64,000 nt of DNA from Pectinatus haikarae (lineage in GTDB: Bacteria > Bacillota > Negativicutes > Selenomonadales > Selenomonadaceae), in the NCBI RefSeq assembly GCF_015732185.1, contig NZ_WIQM01000008.1, positions 372,001 to 436,000 of the forward strand, read 5' to 3'. Numbering within the stretch: the stretch's first letter is position 1; every line of letters begins with the position of its first letter. Below the pieces are notes generated by a model. It saw only the letters and a program-made list of their open reading frames with translations, had not been told where the DNA came from and made no database searches. This document shows, piece after piece, positions 16,260 through 24,937 of this stretch. Position numbers and translations under genes: made by a program.

Positions 16260-17117
16260 ATGCTGGTAAATATGAATGAAATGCTGCAGAGGGCAAAAAA
16301 AGAAAAATACGCGGTCGCCGCATTCGATTGTGTAGAGGATATTTTTGTCAGAACCATTTTGGATACTGCTGAACGGATGCATTCACCGGTGATTTTGATG
16401 GCGCTGGAATATGATCTTGCTGGACGGGGAATGGACTATATATCAGGACTTATAAAAGCTGTCGCACCTGTCTATGATATTTCTGTGGCTTTACATTTAG
16501 ATCATGCAACCAATTTCGCGATAATAGAACGCGCGCTGGCTAATGGTTTTACTTCTGTCATGTATGACGGGTCAGCGCTGCCTTTTGAGGAAAATATAGC
16601 GAATACAAGACATGTCGTACAAATGGCTCAAAAATATAATGCAACTGTGGAGGCCGAGCTGGGACATGTTGCAGGAAAAGAATTATCAGGATGTGATGAC
16701 AGCCATGAAATAGAGCTTACTGAACCAAAAGAAGTGAAAACATTTATTGAGGAAACAGGAATAGACGCACTGGCTGTTTCCATTGGCACAGCACATGGAA
16801 TATATATATCAGAACCAAAGCTCAATATTGAAAGATTGCAGGAAATAACAGCGGCCAGCAAAGTGCCTTTAGTTTTGCACGGGGGGTCGGGAACACCGGA
16901 AACGGAGCTGAGAGCGGCTGTAAGTAATGGGATAACTAAAATAAATGTTTATTCTGATTTACGTATAGCATTGGGGGAAGGCTTAAAATCAGCAGCTGTG
17001 AATAAAAGGCGTGACCCATTGCCGGATAAGGCATTTTCATCTATAAAAGAAGCGATCGGGCAAGTGGTCGGCGACAGAATAGAGTTATTCGGCTCAAAAA
17101 ATAAGGAAGTCGATTAA
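16260..17117 (+). CDS. Class II (zinc) fructose/tagatose-bisphosphate-type aldolase
   Basis: 285 residues, the size of GatY/KbaY/FbaA aldolases. Zn ligands are visible in HLDHATN (His and Asp), in EAELGHVAGKE and in LHGGSG; the phosphate-binding N-V-Y-S-D-L-R follows, corresponding to the N-x-x-T/S-D-x-R motif. It cleaves a ketose 1,6-bisphosphate or ketose 1-phosphate. AAGGAG precedes the ATG. First gene after the leader terminator; in the operon it probably cleaves the sugar phosphate made from the PTS substrate. Exact substrate unknown. Confidence 0.9.
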   Translation: MLVNMNEMLQRAKKEKYAVAAFDCVEDIFVRTILDTAERMHSPVILMALEYDLAGRGMDYISGLIKAVAPVYDISVALHLDHATNFAIIERALANGFTSVMYDGSALPFEENIANTRHVVQMAQKYNATVEAELGHVAGKELSGCDDSHEIELTEPKEVKTFIEETGIDALAVSIGTAHGIYISEPKLNIERLQEITAASKVPLVLHGGSGTPETELRAAVSNGITKINVYSDLRIALGEGLKSAAVNKRRDPLPDKAFSSIKEAIGQVVGDRIELFGSKNKEVD

Positions 17118-17154
17118 AGCGTTTCGGTAAATTAATTTGCAGGGAGAAAAGAAA

Positions 17155-18426
17155 ATGATTACAAAAGCAGTGAGGATGTACGGAGAAAATGATTTAAGAT
17201 TGGAAGAGTTTGCTTTACCGGCGATAAAGGAAGATGAAATCCTTGTAAAAGTGATTTCTGACAGTATATGCATGTCAACATACAAAGAAAGCAGGCAGGG
17301 GGCAAATCATAAACGAGTTCCGGAAGGGATCGACAAGCATCCTATTATTGTGGGGCATGAAACAGCGGGAAATATAGTGGAGGTAGGAAGAAAATGGCAG
17401 CATAAATATCATGTGGGTGATAAATTTTCTTTGCAGCCGGCGCTTGTATATCAAGGAATAAGCCACACTGTAGGTTACAGTTATGAAAACTGCGGCGGTG
17501 CCTGTACATATGCAGTTGTTCCGGCTGAAGTAATGCATACGGACAGCCTGCTCAGGTACGAAGGAAAAGCCTATTATGAAGCATCGCTGTCGGAACCTAT
17601 GAGCTGCATAATAGGAGCTTTTCATGCATCCTATCACAATACAGCGGGAAAATATGAACATGCAATGGGAATTAAAAAAAATGGGTTCATGGCTATTTTG
17701 GCGGGGGCAGGGCCGATGGGGATGGGAACTATTGATTATGCGTTGCATGGTGATATATGTCCGGGTGTGCTTGTTATCACAGATATAGATCCTGGAAGAT
17801 TGAAACGGGCGGAACGCATCTTTCCTGTTGAGGAAGCCGGAAAAAAAGGTATCGCATTGCATTTTGTGAATATGTCGGATTTCGATAAGCCGGCAGAACA
17901 TTTACGGTCTTTGACAAATGGACACGGTTTTGACGATGTATTTGTACTTGCTCCGGTGAGTGAAGTAATTGAGCAGGCTGATCAAATCTTAAGCTATGAT
18001 GGGTGTATAAACTTTTTTTCAGGACCGATTGACGCAAATCTCAGTGCGAAGATAAATTTTTATAATATTCATTACAATAGTATCCATATGCTGGGAACAT
18101 CGGGCGGATATACTTCTGATATGGTGGAATCTTTGACCTTATCGGCTCAGAAACGCATCAATCCCGCAGTGATGATTACACATATATGCGGTATAGATGG
18201 AATTATTGATACGACTCTGAAGCTGCCGCATATACCGGGCGGGAAAAAATTATCTTATCCTCAAATAGAAATGGAGTTGACGGCGATAGAGGATTTTGCC
18301 CAAAAGGGAACAAATAATCGTCATTTTGCAAAACTTGCGGAAATATGCGGAAAAAATAATGATCTTTGGTGTGAAGAAGCAGAAGCATATTTATTGAATA
18401 ACTGGCCTGCAAAAAGTAATAAATAG
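17155..18426 (+). CDS. Zinc-type medium-chain dehydrogenase, L-sorbose-1-phosphate reductase-like
   Basis: 423 residues from the ATG at 17155 after AGGGAG. N-terminal GroES-like domain with VKVISDSICMSTYKE and GHETAGNIVEVG, then a Rossmann region with ILAGAGPMGMGTIDYA. It is longer than most Zn alcohol dehydrogenases (about 350) and resembles the SorE group, which converts L-sorbose 1-phosphate and D-glucitol 6-phosphate. The neighbouring glucitol-type EIIC and EIIBC genes support oxidation of a polyol phosphate. The structural Zn four-Cys loop is not obvious. The assignment to SorE is by overall resemblance only. Confidence 0.75.
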   Translation: MITKAVRMYGENDLRLEEFALPAIKEDEILVKVISDSICMSTYKESRQGANHKRVPEGIDKHPIIVGHETAGNIVEVGRKWQHKYHVGDKFSLQPALVYQGISHTVGYSYENCGGACTYAVVPAEVMHTDSLLRYEGKAYYEASLSEPMSCIIGAFHASYHNTAGKYEHAMGIKKNGFMAILAGAGPMGMGTIDYALHGDICPGVLVITDIDPGRLKRAERIFPVEEAGKKGIALHFVNMSDFDKPAEHLRSLTNGHGFDDVFVLAPVSEVIEQADQILSYDGCINFFSGPIDANLSAKINFYNIHYNSIHMLGTSGGYTSDMVESLTLSAQKRINPAVMITHICGIDGIIDTTLKLPHIPGGKKLSYPQIEMELTAIEDFAQKGTNNRHFAKLAEICGKNNDLWCEEAEAYLLNNWPAKSNK

Positions 18427-18433
18427 ACTGCTT

Positions 18434-18469
18434 GTATTTTGGCTGAGAGTTCTATTTCAGCCAAAATAC
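18434..18469 (+). other. Intercistronic stem-loop between dehydrogenase and PTS genes
   Basis: GTATTTTGGCTGA (18434-18446) pairs perfectly with TCAGCCAAAATAC (18457-18469) around a 10-base loop. An A-run, not a T-run, follows, so it is more likely an RNA processing or stability element than a terminator. Confidence 0.7.
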
Positions 18470-18546
18470 AAAAAACTTTTATAAAAATAAACAAAAAATT
18501 AAGATTATTAGTATTTTTCAAATAGAAATATCAAGGAGGTATAAAG

Positions 18547-19095
18547 ATGGACGGAGTAACAGGAATTATGCAGTATCTGGGGGTTCTGGCAGCAGGATTT
18601 ATCGGCCTTTTTCATAAGGGCGGGGAGAGTTTTGTCGGGATGGTCACAGGCATGCTGCCAACATTGATAGTGCTCATTACGGCTATCAACGCGTTCATAA
18701 ATGTTTTGGGACAGGACAGAATAAACAGGTTCGCACAATTGACGAGCAAAAATATTATTTTGCGGTACACGGTATTTAACGTAATAGCTATGTTTTTCCT
18801 GGGCAATCCGATGGCGTATACATTAGGCCGTTTCCTGCCGGAAAAATACAAACCGGCATTTATGGATTCATGCATTACTTTTGCACACCCGATCACAGGC
18901 CTTTTTCCGCATGCCAATCCGGCAGAACTTTTTGTATGGCTTGGGATAGCAAACGGGATCACCCAGCTGGGACTGCCGACGAGCGAACTCGCTGTGCGCT
19001 ATTTCGTTGCCGGTGTCATAGTAATATTGATACGCGGCATCATTACTGAAAAAATCACATTGTATATGATGAAGAAAAAAGGCATGCAGGTATAA
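18547..19095 (+). CDS. srlA: PTS glucitol/sorbitol-type EIIC component
   Basis: 182 residues, the usual SrlA/GutA length. Motifs [48 protein letters not shown] and [19 protein letters not shown] are typical of the family; about four membrane segments. It forms the sugar channel with the EIIBC protein encoded next. AAGGAGG lies at proper distance from the ATG. The separate EIIA (SrlB) is not encoded in this operon. Confidence 0.92.
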   Translation: MDGVTGIMQYLGVLAAGFIGLFHKGGESFVGMVTGMLPTLIVLITAINAFINVLGQDRINRFAQLTSKNIILRYTVFNVIAMFFLGNPMAYTLGRFLPEKYKPAFMDSCITFAHPITGLFPHANPAELFVWLGIANGITQLGLPTSELAVRYFVAGVIVILIRGIITEKITLYMMKKKGMQV

Positions 19096-19108
19096 GGAGG
19101 ATATAAAA

Positions 19109-20086
19109 ATGGCTAATGCAGTAAGAATAGAAAAAGGGCCAAACGGATTCGGCGGACCGCTGACCGTAAAACTGGAAGGCGGCCGAAACAAAGTTGTCTA
19201 TATAACCGGAGGAGAAAAACCGGCAATAGCAGACAAAATAGCAGAAATACTGGGAGCAGAACTGATCGACGGATTTAAAAACGGCGTGCCGGATGAAGAA
19301 ATAGCGGTAGCGATAGTAGACTGCGGCGGGACCCTGCGCTGCGGCATATACCCGAAAAAAGGCATTCCCACAGTAAACCTGACACCGGTGGGAAAATCAG
19401 GCCCGCTGGCAGCATTTATAAATGAAACAATATATGTATCTGATGTAAAACCGGCAGGAATAAGCGCAGTTTCGGCAGACGGAGCAGTAAGCAGCGCGCC
19501 GGCACCCGCGGCAGCACCCGCAGCGGCAAAACCTGCGGGACCGGCAAAAACAGAAAAAGGAAACATACTGACAAGATTCGGCAAAGCAGCCGGCGGAGTA
19601 ATAGCCATCTTCTTCCAGGCGGGACGTGATACCATAGACATGGTAGTAAAAACGATACTGCCGTTCATGGCCTTTGTTAGCATGATAATAGGACTTATAA
19701 TGGGATCGGGACTGGGAGACTTCATAGCAGCCCATCTGTCACCGTACGCAGGCTCACTGCCGGGACTGTTTATCATATCAGTGATCTGTTCACTGCCGAT
19801 CCTCTCACCGATGCTTGGCCCCGGTGCGGTCATCGCGCAGGTCATCGGCGTACTCATCGGCACACAGATAGGAGCCGGAGCCATTTCACCGCAGTTTGCC
19901 CTTCCGGCCTTATTTGCCATCGACTCACAGGTAGGCTGTGACTTTATGCCTGTAGGACTCAGTCTTATGGAAGCAAAACCCGAAACGGTAGATATCGGGG
20001 TGCCGGCTATACTTGTGTCGCGTGCTGTAGGCGGACCTATCGGCGTCATCGTGGCTTATTTTGTCGGTATCGGATTATTTGCATAA
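19109..20086 (+). CDS. srlE: PTS glucitol/sorbitol-type EIIBC component
   Basis: 325 residues: N-terminal EIIB domain ([39 protein letters not shown] with the phosphocysteine region), an Ala-Pro-Lys-rich flexible linker (about 130-150), then a membrane domain with about five helices and [23 protein letters not shown]. It phosphorylates the incoming polyol. Codons in the first two thirds are strongly biased to A-ending forms (ATA, GGA, GCA, AAA), more than in neighbours. A strong terminator follows the stop. Confidence 0.92.
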   Translation: MANAVRIEKGPNGFGGPLTVKLEGGRNKVVYITGGEKPAIADKIAEILGAELIDGFKNGVPDEEIAVAIVDCGGTLRCGIYPKKGIPTVNLTPVGKSGPLAAFINETIYVSDVKPAGISAVSADGAVSSAPAPAAAPAAAKPAGPAKTEKGNILTRFGKAAGGVIAIFFQAGRDTIDMVVKTILPFMAFVSMIIGLIMGSGLGDFIAAHLSPYAGSLPGLFIISVICSLPILSPMLGPGAVIAQVIGVLIGTQIGAGAISPQFALPALFAIDSQVGCDFMPVGLSLMEAKPETVDIGVPAILVSRAVGGPIGVIVAYFVGIGLFA

Positions 20087-20135
20087 TAAAACAGACTCTG
20101 CCCGATCAGAAACGGGCAGAGTCTGTTTTATTGAG
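20087..20135. terminator. Terminator of the glucitol-type PTS operon, probably bidirectional
   Basis: TAAAACAGACTCTGCCCG (20087-20104) pairs perfectly with CGGGCAGAGTCTGTTTTA (20113-20130), 18 bp, between two convergent genes. Confidence 0.9.
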
Positions 20136-20143
20136 CAGAATCA

Positions 20144-20377
20144 TTAAAAATGTTGATTTTGCTGCCGATCCGTTTTTTCCTTCTTTATTTCATTGTGCTT
20201 TTCTTTTTTATGCTTTTTCTGGACAGTCGGTTTCTGATTATGCGAAGATTCCTGCTGTATCTGGGTCGGATGCTGCTCCTGCGGTGAAGCGTTTACGACG
20301 GCAGCACCGAAAACACTGGTCAGCATGGCGGCGCCGATTGTCAGAACCGATAATTTTTTTACTTTAGATTTGATCAT
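20144..20377 (-). CDS. Small secreted Lys/His/Gln-rich protein of unknown function
   Basis: 77 residues from the ATG at 20377, with AGAGAG upstream; a GTG at 20386 is also in frame. A clear signal peptide (KKLSVLTIGAAMLTSVFGAAVVNA, cleavage near residue 29) is followed by a short, highly charged and Gln-rich tail with a KKHKKEKHNEIKKEK run. No cysteines. I do not recognise the family. Such tails can bind metals or polyanions, but nothing here proves a role. A TATAAT and an imperfect Fur-like sequence (TGATAATTATGATAT) lie upstream near 20418-20440. Confidence 0.6.
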   Translation of the reverse strand: MIKSKVKKLSVLTIGAAMLTSVFGAAVVNASPQEQHPTQIQQESSHNQKPTVQKKHKKEKHNEIKKEKTDRQQNQHF

Positions 20378-20620
20378 TTCTATCACACTCTCTTTGTAAA
20401 TATTTACTATTTCTGAGATGGATTATATCATAATTATCATTTTAAAATGTGACAGCAATATGATTTTTATCTGAAAATAAGCTGAAATTACACCGGATAA
20501 GTTCACTCTGATATAGAGCTTGCTGTTTTGCAATGATACAGGCAGGATTGTCTTACTAAAATAAAATAATTTTTATTTGATGGGCAGCATCAATGCAGAC
20601 ATAACATATAAAGGCATAAA

Positions 20621-21802
20621 TCAAAAGTCTACGGGAGTTCCATAATACACAGCTTTCAGCAGTTCACGCATCTGTTCTTTAGTGATCTTGCGCGGATTGC
20701 TGAGTGTGCATGCATCATTTACAGCGGCCTCGGCCAAATAATCTAATTTTTGCAGAAATTCTTCTTCATTGACGCCAAATTCTTTTAATGTATGCGGTAT
20801 GCTGAATTTTTCACCGCATTTGTACAATTTTGTGCAGAGCGCATCCACCGCAGCTTGATCATCACTTTTGCTGATACCGAGATGTCTGGCAATCTCCGTA
20901 TAGCGTGCGGCAGCTGTTTTATCTTTTGCATTATAGGCGATAACGTACGGTAAATAAATGGCATTTGCGCAGCCGTGCGGAATGTGTCCTGTACTGTATG
21001 CCGGACCTGTTTTATGTGCCAGAGAGTGGGTTATGCCAAGCAGTGCATTGCTGAAAGCCATCCCGGCCAGGCATTGGGCATAATGTACTTGTTCGCGTGC
21101 ATGACTGTCTCCTTTATATGAAGCTTCGAGATATTTATCTACGGTAATTATAGCCTGCATAGCTAACGGATCGGTAAACGGACCGTTCATTGCTGATACA
21201 TATGCCTCAATAGCATGTGTAAGTGCGTCCATGCCTGTATAGGCAGTAAGCTTGGGAGGCATTGTTTCGGCTAATGCCGGATCGACTATGGCAATATCAG
21301 GAGTGATATTAAAGTCTGCCAGCGGATATTTTATACCTTTTTGATTATCGGTGATCACCGAAAAAGCAGTGACCTCCGTGGCTGTTCCTGAAGTTGAAGG
21401 AATGGCAAGAAATCTGGCCTTTTTGCGTAAAGCGGGGAAGGAAAATGGCTGTATGATATCTTCGAATTTAACATCGGGATGCTCATAAAATACCCACATT
21501 GCTTTAGCTGCATCAATGGGAGATCCGCCACCCATCGCAATGATCCAGTCAGGTCCGAAATCCAGCATCTTTTTTGCACCGTTCATGACGGTTTCTACGG
21601 AAGGATCAGGTTCTACTTTTTCGATAAGTTCTGTTTCTATATTTGCTGCTTTCAGGTAGTTCAATACTTTATCGACAAAACCAAAACGGCGCATTGAGCT
21701 GCCGCCCAGAACCAGCACCGCCCTTTTTCCTTCAATATTTCCCAGTTCCGCTAAAGAACCTTTTCCCCAGTAAATATCCCTTGGCAATGTAAACCTTCTC
21801 AT
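20621..21802 (-). CDS. Iron-containing (group III) alcohol dehydrogenase
   Basis: 393 residues from the ATG at 21802, six bases after GAGGAAGG. Family motifs: YWGKGSLAELG, the NAD-binding IIAMGGGSPIDAAKAMW, PSTSGTATEVTAFSVI, and the metal-binding D-A-x-x-H region TGMDALTHAIEAYVS with GITHSLAHKTG and IPHGCANAIYLP. It reduces aldehydes or oxidises alcohols with NAD(P)(H), for example in ethanol or butanol formation or 1,2-propanediol metabolism. It stands alone, divergent from nothing obvious, with about 230 bases of AT-rich sequence upstream. Substrate unknown. Confidence 0.93.
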   Translation of the reverse strand: MRRFTLPRDIYWGKGSLAELGNIEGKRAVLVLGGSSMRRFGFVDKVLNYLKAANIETELIEKVEPDPSVETVMNGAKKMLDFGPDWIIAMGGGSPIDAAKAMWVFYEHPDVKFEDIIQPFSFPALRKKARFLAIPSTSGTATEVTAFSVITDNQKGIKYPLADFNITPDIAIVDPALAETMPPKLTAYTGMDALTHAIEAYVSAMNGPFTDPLAMQAIITVDKYLEASYKGDSHAREQVHYAQCLAGMAFSNALLGITHSLAHKTGPAYSTGHIPHGCANAIYLPYVIAYNAKDKTAAARYTEIARHLGISKSDDQAAVDALCTKLYKCGEKFSIPHTLKEFGVNEEEFLQKLDYLAEAAVNDACTLSNPRKITKEQMRELLKAVYYGTPVDF

Positions 21803-22032
21803 AAGCAACCTTCCTCATCTAACAAGTTTTATGAATCAATATTCGCAAGTGTACAAAACAGATTTTTATTATGCAGAGCAAGCAATTATATTATGAAAAA
21901 TTAAATAATTGCATTTATAATGATTATTATATAATGTTTCAAATTTACATACAAGGCGGTATTTATATTTTGTCCAATCCCAGCGGTATAGAAAATAATA
22001 TTTCGGAAAACAATTACCGGCATGAGGTTTCA

Positions 22033-22353
22033 TCATTGGTTTCTCAAATTTAATATTACTACACCAATAATTATCAAGGCTATTCCTGCTACTGTGTATA
22101 TATTTAACTGCTCTTTCCAAATCAAAACACTTACCAACGCGGTTATGGCTGTCCCTACACCCGACCAGATGGCATAAGCGATACTTAAGGGTATAGTGGT
22201 AAGCGCCTGCGATAAGGTATAAAAGGAAATCCCCATGCCTATCACAAAAATAATACTCGGTATAAGTTTTGTAAATCCCACGGATGCTTTCATCATAGAA
22301 GTGGAAAAAATCTCAAGAATGATGGCGCTTCCTAATAAAATATAGCCGCTCAT
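22033..22353 (-). CDS. Small multidrug resistance (SMR) efflux protein, EmrE/QacC type
   Basis: 106 residues with four membrane helices. The essential membrane Glu is in helix 1 (LLGSAIILEIFSTSMMKAS), and LSIAYAIWSGVGTAITALVS is the helix 3 signature of Qac/EmrE transporters. It exports cationic drugs in exchange for protons as a dimer. Its start overlaps the stop of the TetR-family gene (TAATG), so the pair is one operon, likely repressed by that regulator. Confidence 0.92.
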   Translation of the reverse strand: MSGYILLGSAIILEIFSTSMMKASVGFTKLIPSIIFVIGMGISFYTLSQALTTIPLSIAYAIWSGVGTAITALVSVLIWKEQLNIYTVAGIALIIIGVVILNLRNQ

Positions 22354-22898
22354 TATAATTTATCCTCTCTTGTCATTGAAATTAAATATTGCAATATTTT
22401 TTCATAAAGGTTTTTATTTAAATATAATCCGTACAATTGATTAAAGTACATTCCGTCAACTGCCAGCCTGATGATAGTTGCTATGACAGGATCTATCTTG
22501 TCATTTTCAATATGTGAATGAACTAGCTTCAGCTGTTGGGCCATAGTCTTCAACAAGTCTGGTTTGGCTGCTGCCGCTGCCAAAAAAGCCGTATTCATAT
22601 CTATATCATATTTTTCCTGATCAAACGTCAGGTTTATATAGGCTCTTGTCCATCGCCCTCTTGCGAAATTATCTTTTTGAACATTATCTTCCAGATCTTT
22701 ATTAAAATTCAGAAGCAAATAATTAATCATGCCTTCCAATAATGCCTCTTTATTGGAAAAATGATATAATAAACCACCCTTGCTTATTCCCGCAGCCTTT
22801 GCGACAGATTCCAAAGTCAAAGAAAAAATGCCTTCCTCATTAATGATTTTGGCAGCGGCTTTTAAAATTTTTGTTTTTAGATCGTTTTGTTTGCCCAT
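22353..22898 (-). CDS. TetR-family repressor of the SMR efflux gene
   Basis: 181 residues from the ATG at 22898. The N-terminal HTH is typical: KTKILKAAAKIINEEGIFSLTLESVAKAAGISKGGLLYHFSNKEALLEGM. The C-terminal ligand domain shows no recognisable family. A 20-bp operator palindrome lies 33 bases upstream of the start, so autoregulation is likely, with drug binding releasing repression of itself and the pump gene. Confidence 0.92.
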   Translation of the reverse strand: MGKQNDLKTKILKAAAKIINEEGIFSLTLESVAKAAGISKGGLLYHFSNKEALLEGMINYLLLNFNKDLEDNVQKDNFARGRWTRAYINLTFDQEKYDIDMNTAFLAAAAAKPDLLKTMAQQLKLVHSHIENDKIDPVIATIIRLAVDGMYFNQLYGLYLNKNLYEKILQYLISMTREDKL

Positions 22899-22930
22899 AG
22901 TAATGCCCAGCCTTTCCGTAAAATATATTA

Positions 22931-22950
22931 TATACCGTCTGGACGGTATA
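22931..22950. promoter_or_regulatory. TetR-type operator palindrome
   Basis: TATACCGTC TG GACGGTATA: two perfect 9-bp arms around a 2-bp centre, in front of the TetR-family gene. It overlaps the expected promoter region of that gene. Confidence 0.85.
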
Positions 22951-23059
22951 GTAAATATTTTGTTTATGAAAAGGTGGTGAAGATCAGGCACACTTCATTG
23001 ACACAAAATATAGTATTTGTTATCCTGTAATATAAGTTTTTATAATATGGAGGTATACT

Positions 23060-23944
23060 GTGCAGAGAAAAGATATTTTTTTGGGATTGATCACAGTTGT
23101 TATCTGGGGGCTTAATTTTATAGCCATCAGTGTGGGCTTGACGACGATACCTCCTCTTCTGCTGGGAACTCTGCGTTTTTTGGTAGTAATGTTTCCTGCT
23201 GTTTTTTTTCTGCCGCGGCCGCCGATTGATTGGCGATGGCTGATAGCATTAGGATTGACGATCAATACGGGACAATTTGCTTTCCTTTTTTTCGGGATGA
23301 AAATGGGGATGCCTTCGGGGCTGGCGTCACTTGTACTTCAGGCGCAGGTTTTTTTCACGATGATAATGGCTACAGCAGTTTTGTCGGAGCAATGGCATTG
23401 GAATCATGTGGTTGGCTTGTTTCTGGCTGCGGTCGGCATGTTCGTCATAGGTTTTCAGCATGGAGACAATATGACGATATTGGGATTTATGCTTACAGTA
23501 TGCGCTTCGGTCAGCTGGGCAGCGGGCAATGTGATTATGCGCAGGGCAACACTTGGCGTGCCGCCTTATTCTATTCTTTCTCTGGTCGTTTGGGCGGGAG
23601 CCGTTGCCATACTGCCGCTGCTTGTTTTGTCATGGATAATAGAAGGGCCTGCTGCGTGGGCAGAAGCATGGAGCGCTTTTAACCTTTCTTCAGCGGCATC
23701 AATAATCTATTTGGCCTATTTTGCTACTTTCGGCGGATATGTCATCTGGGGCAAACTTTTGGCACGTTATCCGGCAGGGGTTGTATCTCCGTTTGCTCTT
23801 TTAGTGCCCGTCGTCGGACTCAGCAGTTCGGCGCTGGTCCTGGACGAAAAATTGTCCGTCCTGCAGGTGACAGGAGCCTTTTTAGTAATGGTTGGTTTGA
23901 TAGTCCATATATTCGGCAGAAAAATTATAGACTTAAACAGGTGA
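23060..23944 (+). CDS. EamA/DMT-family metabolite exporter
   Basis: 294 residues, ten predicted membrane helices in two EamA repeats (WGLNFIAISVGLTTIPPLLLGTLRF in the first; a second repeat from about 150, including FALLVPVVGLSSSALVLDEKLSVLQVTGAFLVMVGL). GTG start at 23060 after GGAGG. The family exports amino acids such as cysteine and threonine, or other metabolites; the first repeat resembles the EamA cysteine exporter. Substrate not known. Followed 27 bases later by a small secreted protein gene. Confidence 0.88.
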   Translation: MQRKDIFLGLITVVIWGLNFIAISVGLTTIPPLLLGTLRFLVVMFPAVFFLPRPPIDWRWLIALGLTINTGQFAFLFFGMKMGMPSGLASLVLQAQVFFTMIMATAVLSEQWHWNHVVGLFLAAVGMFVIGFQHGDNMTILGFMLTVCASVSWAAGNVIMRRATLGVPPYSILSLVVWAGAVAILPLLVLSWIIEGPAAWAEAWSAFNLSSAASIIYLAYFATFGGYVIWGKLLARYPAGVVSPFALLVPVVGLSSSALVLDEKLSVLQVTGAFLVMVGLIVHIFGRKIIDLNR

Positions 23945-23971
23945 TTGTATTGTAAAAGGAAGGTTGATTTT

Positions 23972-24376
23972 ATGTCTGAGTTAAAAGTACTGATATTGGT
24001 CTTGATGCTCACTGTTTTTAATTTGACACTATGTTCAGCTGAAGCAACTGATGTAAAAACCTTTTCGGATGGTGTGACGGAAGAACTGCTGATCGGGATT
24101 AATGACGGACAATATCCGGCGGCAGCAAAATTTTTCGATGCCAAAATGGAAGATGCTCTAAATAAGAAGCGATTCACAGCAGAGGCCAAGAAGACCAAAA
24201 AGATGTTTGGTCAGTATATATCTAAGGAATATATGCGTTCAGAATCGAAGGAGTCTTATAAAATTATTGATTACAAGGCAAAATTTACCAAGGATGATAA
24301 TGTTACAGTGCGGACTGTTTTAACAGAAGATGGCAGTGGTTTCTTGATAGCAGGTTTTTGGATATTGAAAAACTGA
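23972..24376 (+). CDS. Secreted DUF3887-like protein
   Basis: 134 residues from the ATG at 23972, after AAGGAAGG. Signal peptide to about residue 22 (LTLCSA-EA). The mature part is a small alpha/beta domain: a helix (FSDGVTEELLIGINDGQYPAAAKFFDAKMEDAL), then strands KIIDYKAKFTKDDNVTVRTVL and FLIAGFWIL. This resembles DUF3887/NTF2-like secreted domains, function unknown. It may share a transcript with the exporter upstream. Confidence 0.6.
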   Translation: MSELKVLILVLMLTVFNLTLCSAEATDVKTFSDGVTEELLIGINDGQYPAAAKFFDAKMEDALNKKRFTAEAKKTKKMFGQYISKEYMRSESKESYKIIDYKAKFTKDDNVTVRTVLTEDGSGFLIAGFWILKN

Positions 24377-24437
24377 TAACGGTTGTTTGCAGGAAAACAG
24401 CACAGCAGTATGTGCAGGAAACGTATGCAAAATAATA

Positions 24438-24466
24438 TTGCTTTAAAAATCAATATGTAGTATTAT
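24438..24466 (+). promoter_or_regulatory. Promoter of the riboflavin operon
   Basis: TTGCTT (24438-24443), 17-bp spacer, TATTAT (24461-24466), ending about 55 bases before the FMN riboswitch. The 560-bp stretch 24377-24937 holds this promoter, the riboswitch, its terminator and repeat copy B. Confidence 0.6.
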
Positions 24467-24520
24467 AACAATATAAACAGGGTTTGATTTTACCTGCTTA
24501 TATTAAAACTTTATTAGCAG

Positions 24521-24626
24521 TCTTTGGGGCAGGGTGAGATTCCCTACCGGCGGTAAAGCCCGCGAGCCTTTTTGGCAGATTCGGTGTAATTCCGAAGCCG
24601 ACAGTATAGTCTGGATGGAAAAAGAT
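24521..24626 (+). ncRNA. FMN riboswitch (RFN element)
   Basis: Carries the conserved RFN blocks in order: GGGGCAGGGTGAGATTCCC, ACCGGCGGTAAAGCCCGCGA, the variable arm, GATTCGGTGTAATTCCGA, and CCGACAGTATAGTCTGGATG with the final GAAAAAGA. FMN binding is known to turn off downstream rib genes. It is followed by a terminator and then ribD. Confidence 0.97.
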
Positions 24627-24707
24627 TGTGTGATTTTAATTGTGAATTGATGATATTATCACACCGATTTATTCCGTTTGAGTGTAATTGAGTTTGTTTT
24701 GCCGCTT

Positions 24708-24748
24708 AGCTGCTGAATACTTATGTATTTGGCAGCTTTTTTGTTTTT
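24708..24748 (+). terminator. FMN-riboswitch-controlled terminator
   Basis: AGCTGCTGAATAC pairs with GTATTTGGCAGCT (two G-U pairs) around TTAT, followed by TTTTTTGTTTTT. It is the expression platform that stops transcription when FMN is bound. Confidence 0.85.
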
Positions 24749-24786
24749 AGCTGTATGTTCAAAATTTATTTTGGGCCGATAATCAT

Positions 24787-24921
24787 ATAAATGGAGACTT
24801 AATTCAGACGGCATTTTGACGCCGCCTGAATAGTAGTCGAAATTATCCAGGGACTTAGCCGCTCTTTACTCGCCGCTTGCAGAAGCGGGAGTATTAGAGC
24901 GGGTTAGTCATCGGATAAATT
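24787..24921 (-). repeat. Dispersed two-hairpin repeat, copy B (135 bp), inverted
   Basis: Full-length copy on the minus strand, with the same ends as copy A. It lies between the riboswitch terminator and the ribD ribosome binding site, whose GGGGAGG begins 3 bases after the repeat. It is therefore transcribed in the antisense direction as part of the rib mRNA leader and would add two hairpins just upstream of translation start. Confidence 0.9.
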
Positions 24922-24937
24922 CAGGGGAGGCTGCTAT

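Noticed and set aside
19198-20049. Long 283-codon minus-strand ORF opposite srlE
   Set aside because: It is antisense to a clearly conserved PTS gene and arises from the biased codon use of srlE; its product is low-complexity Ala/Pro/Ser/Gly-rich.
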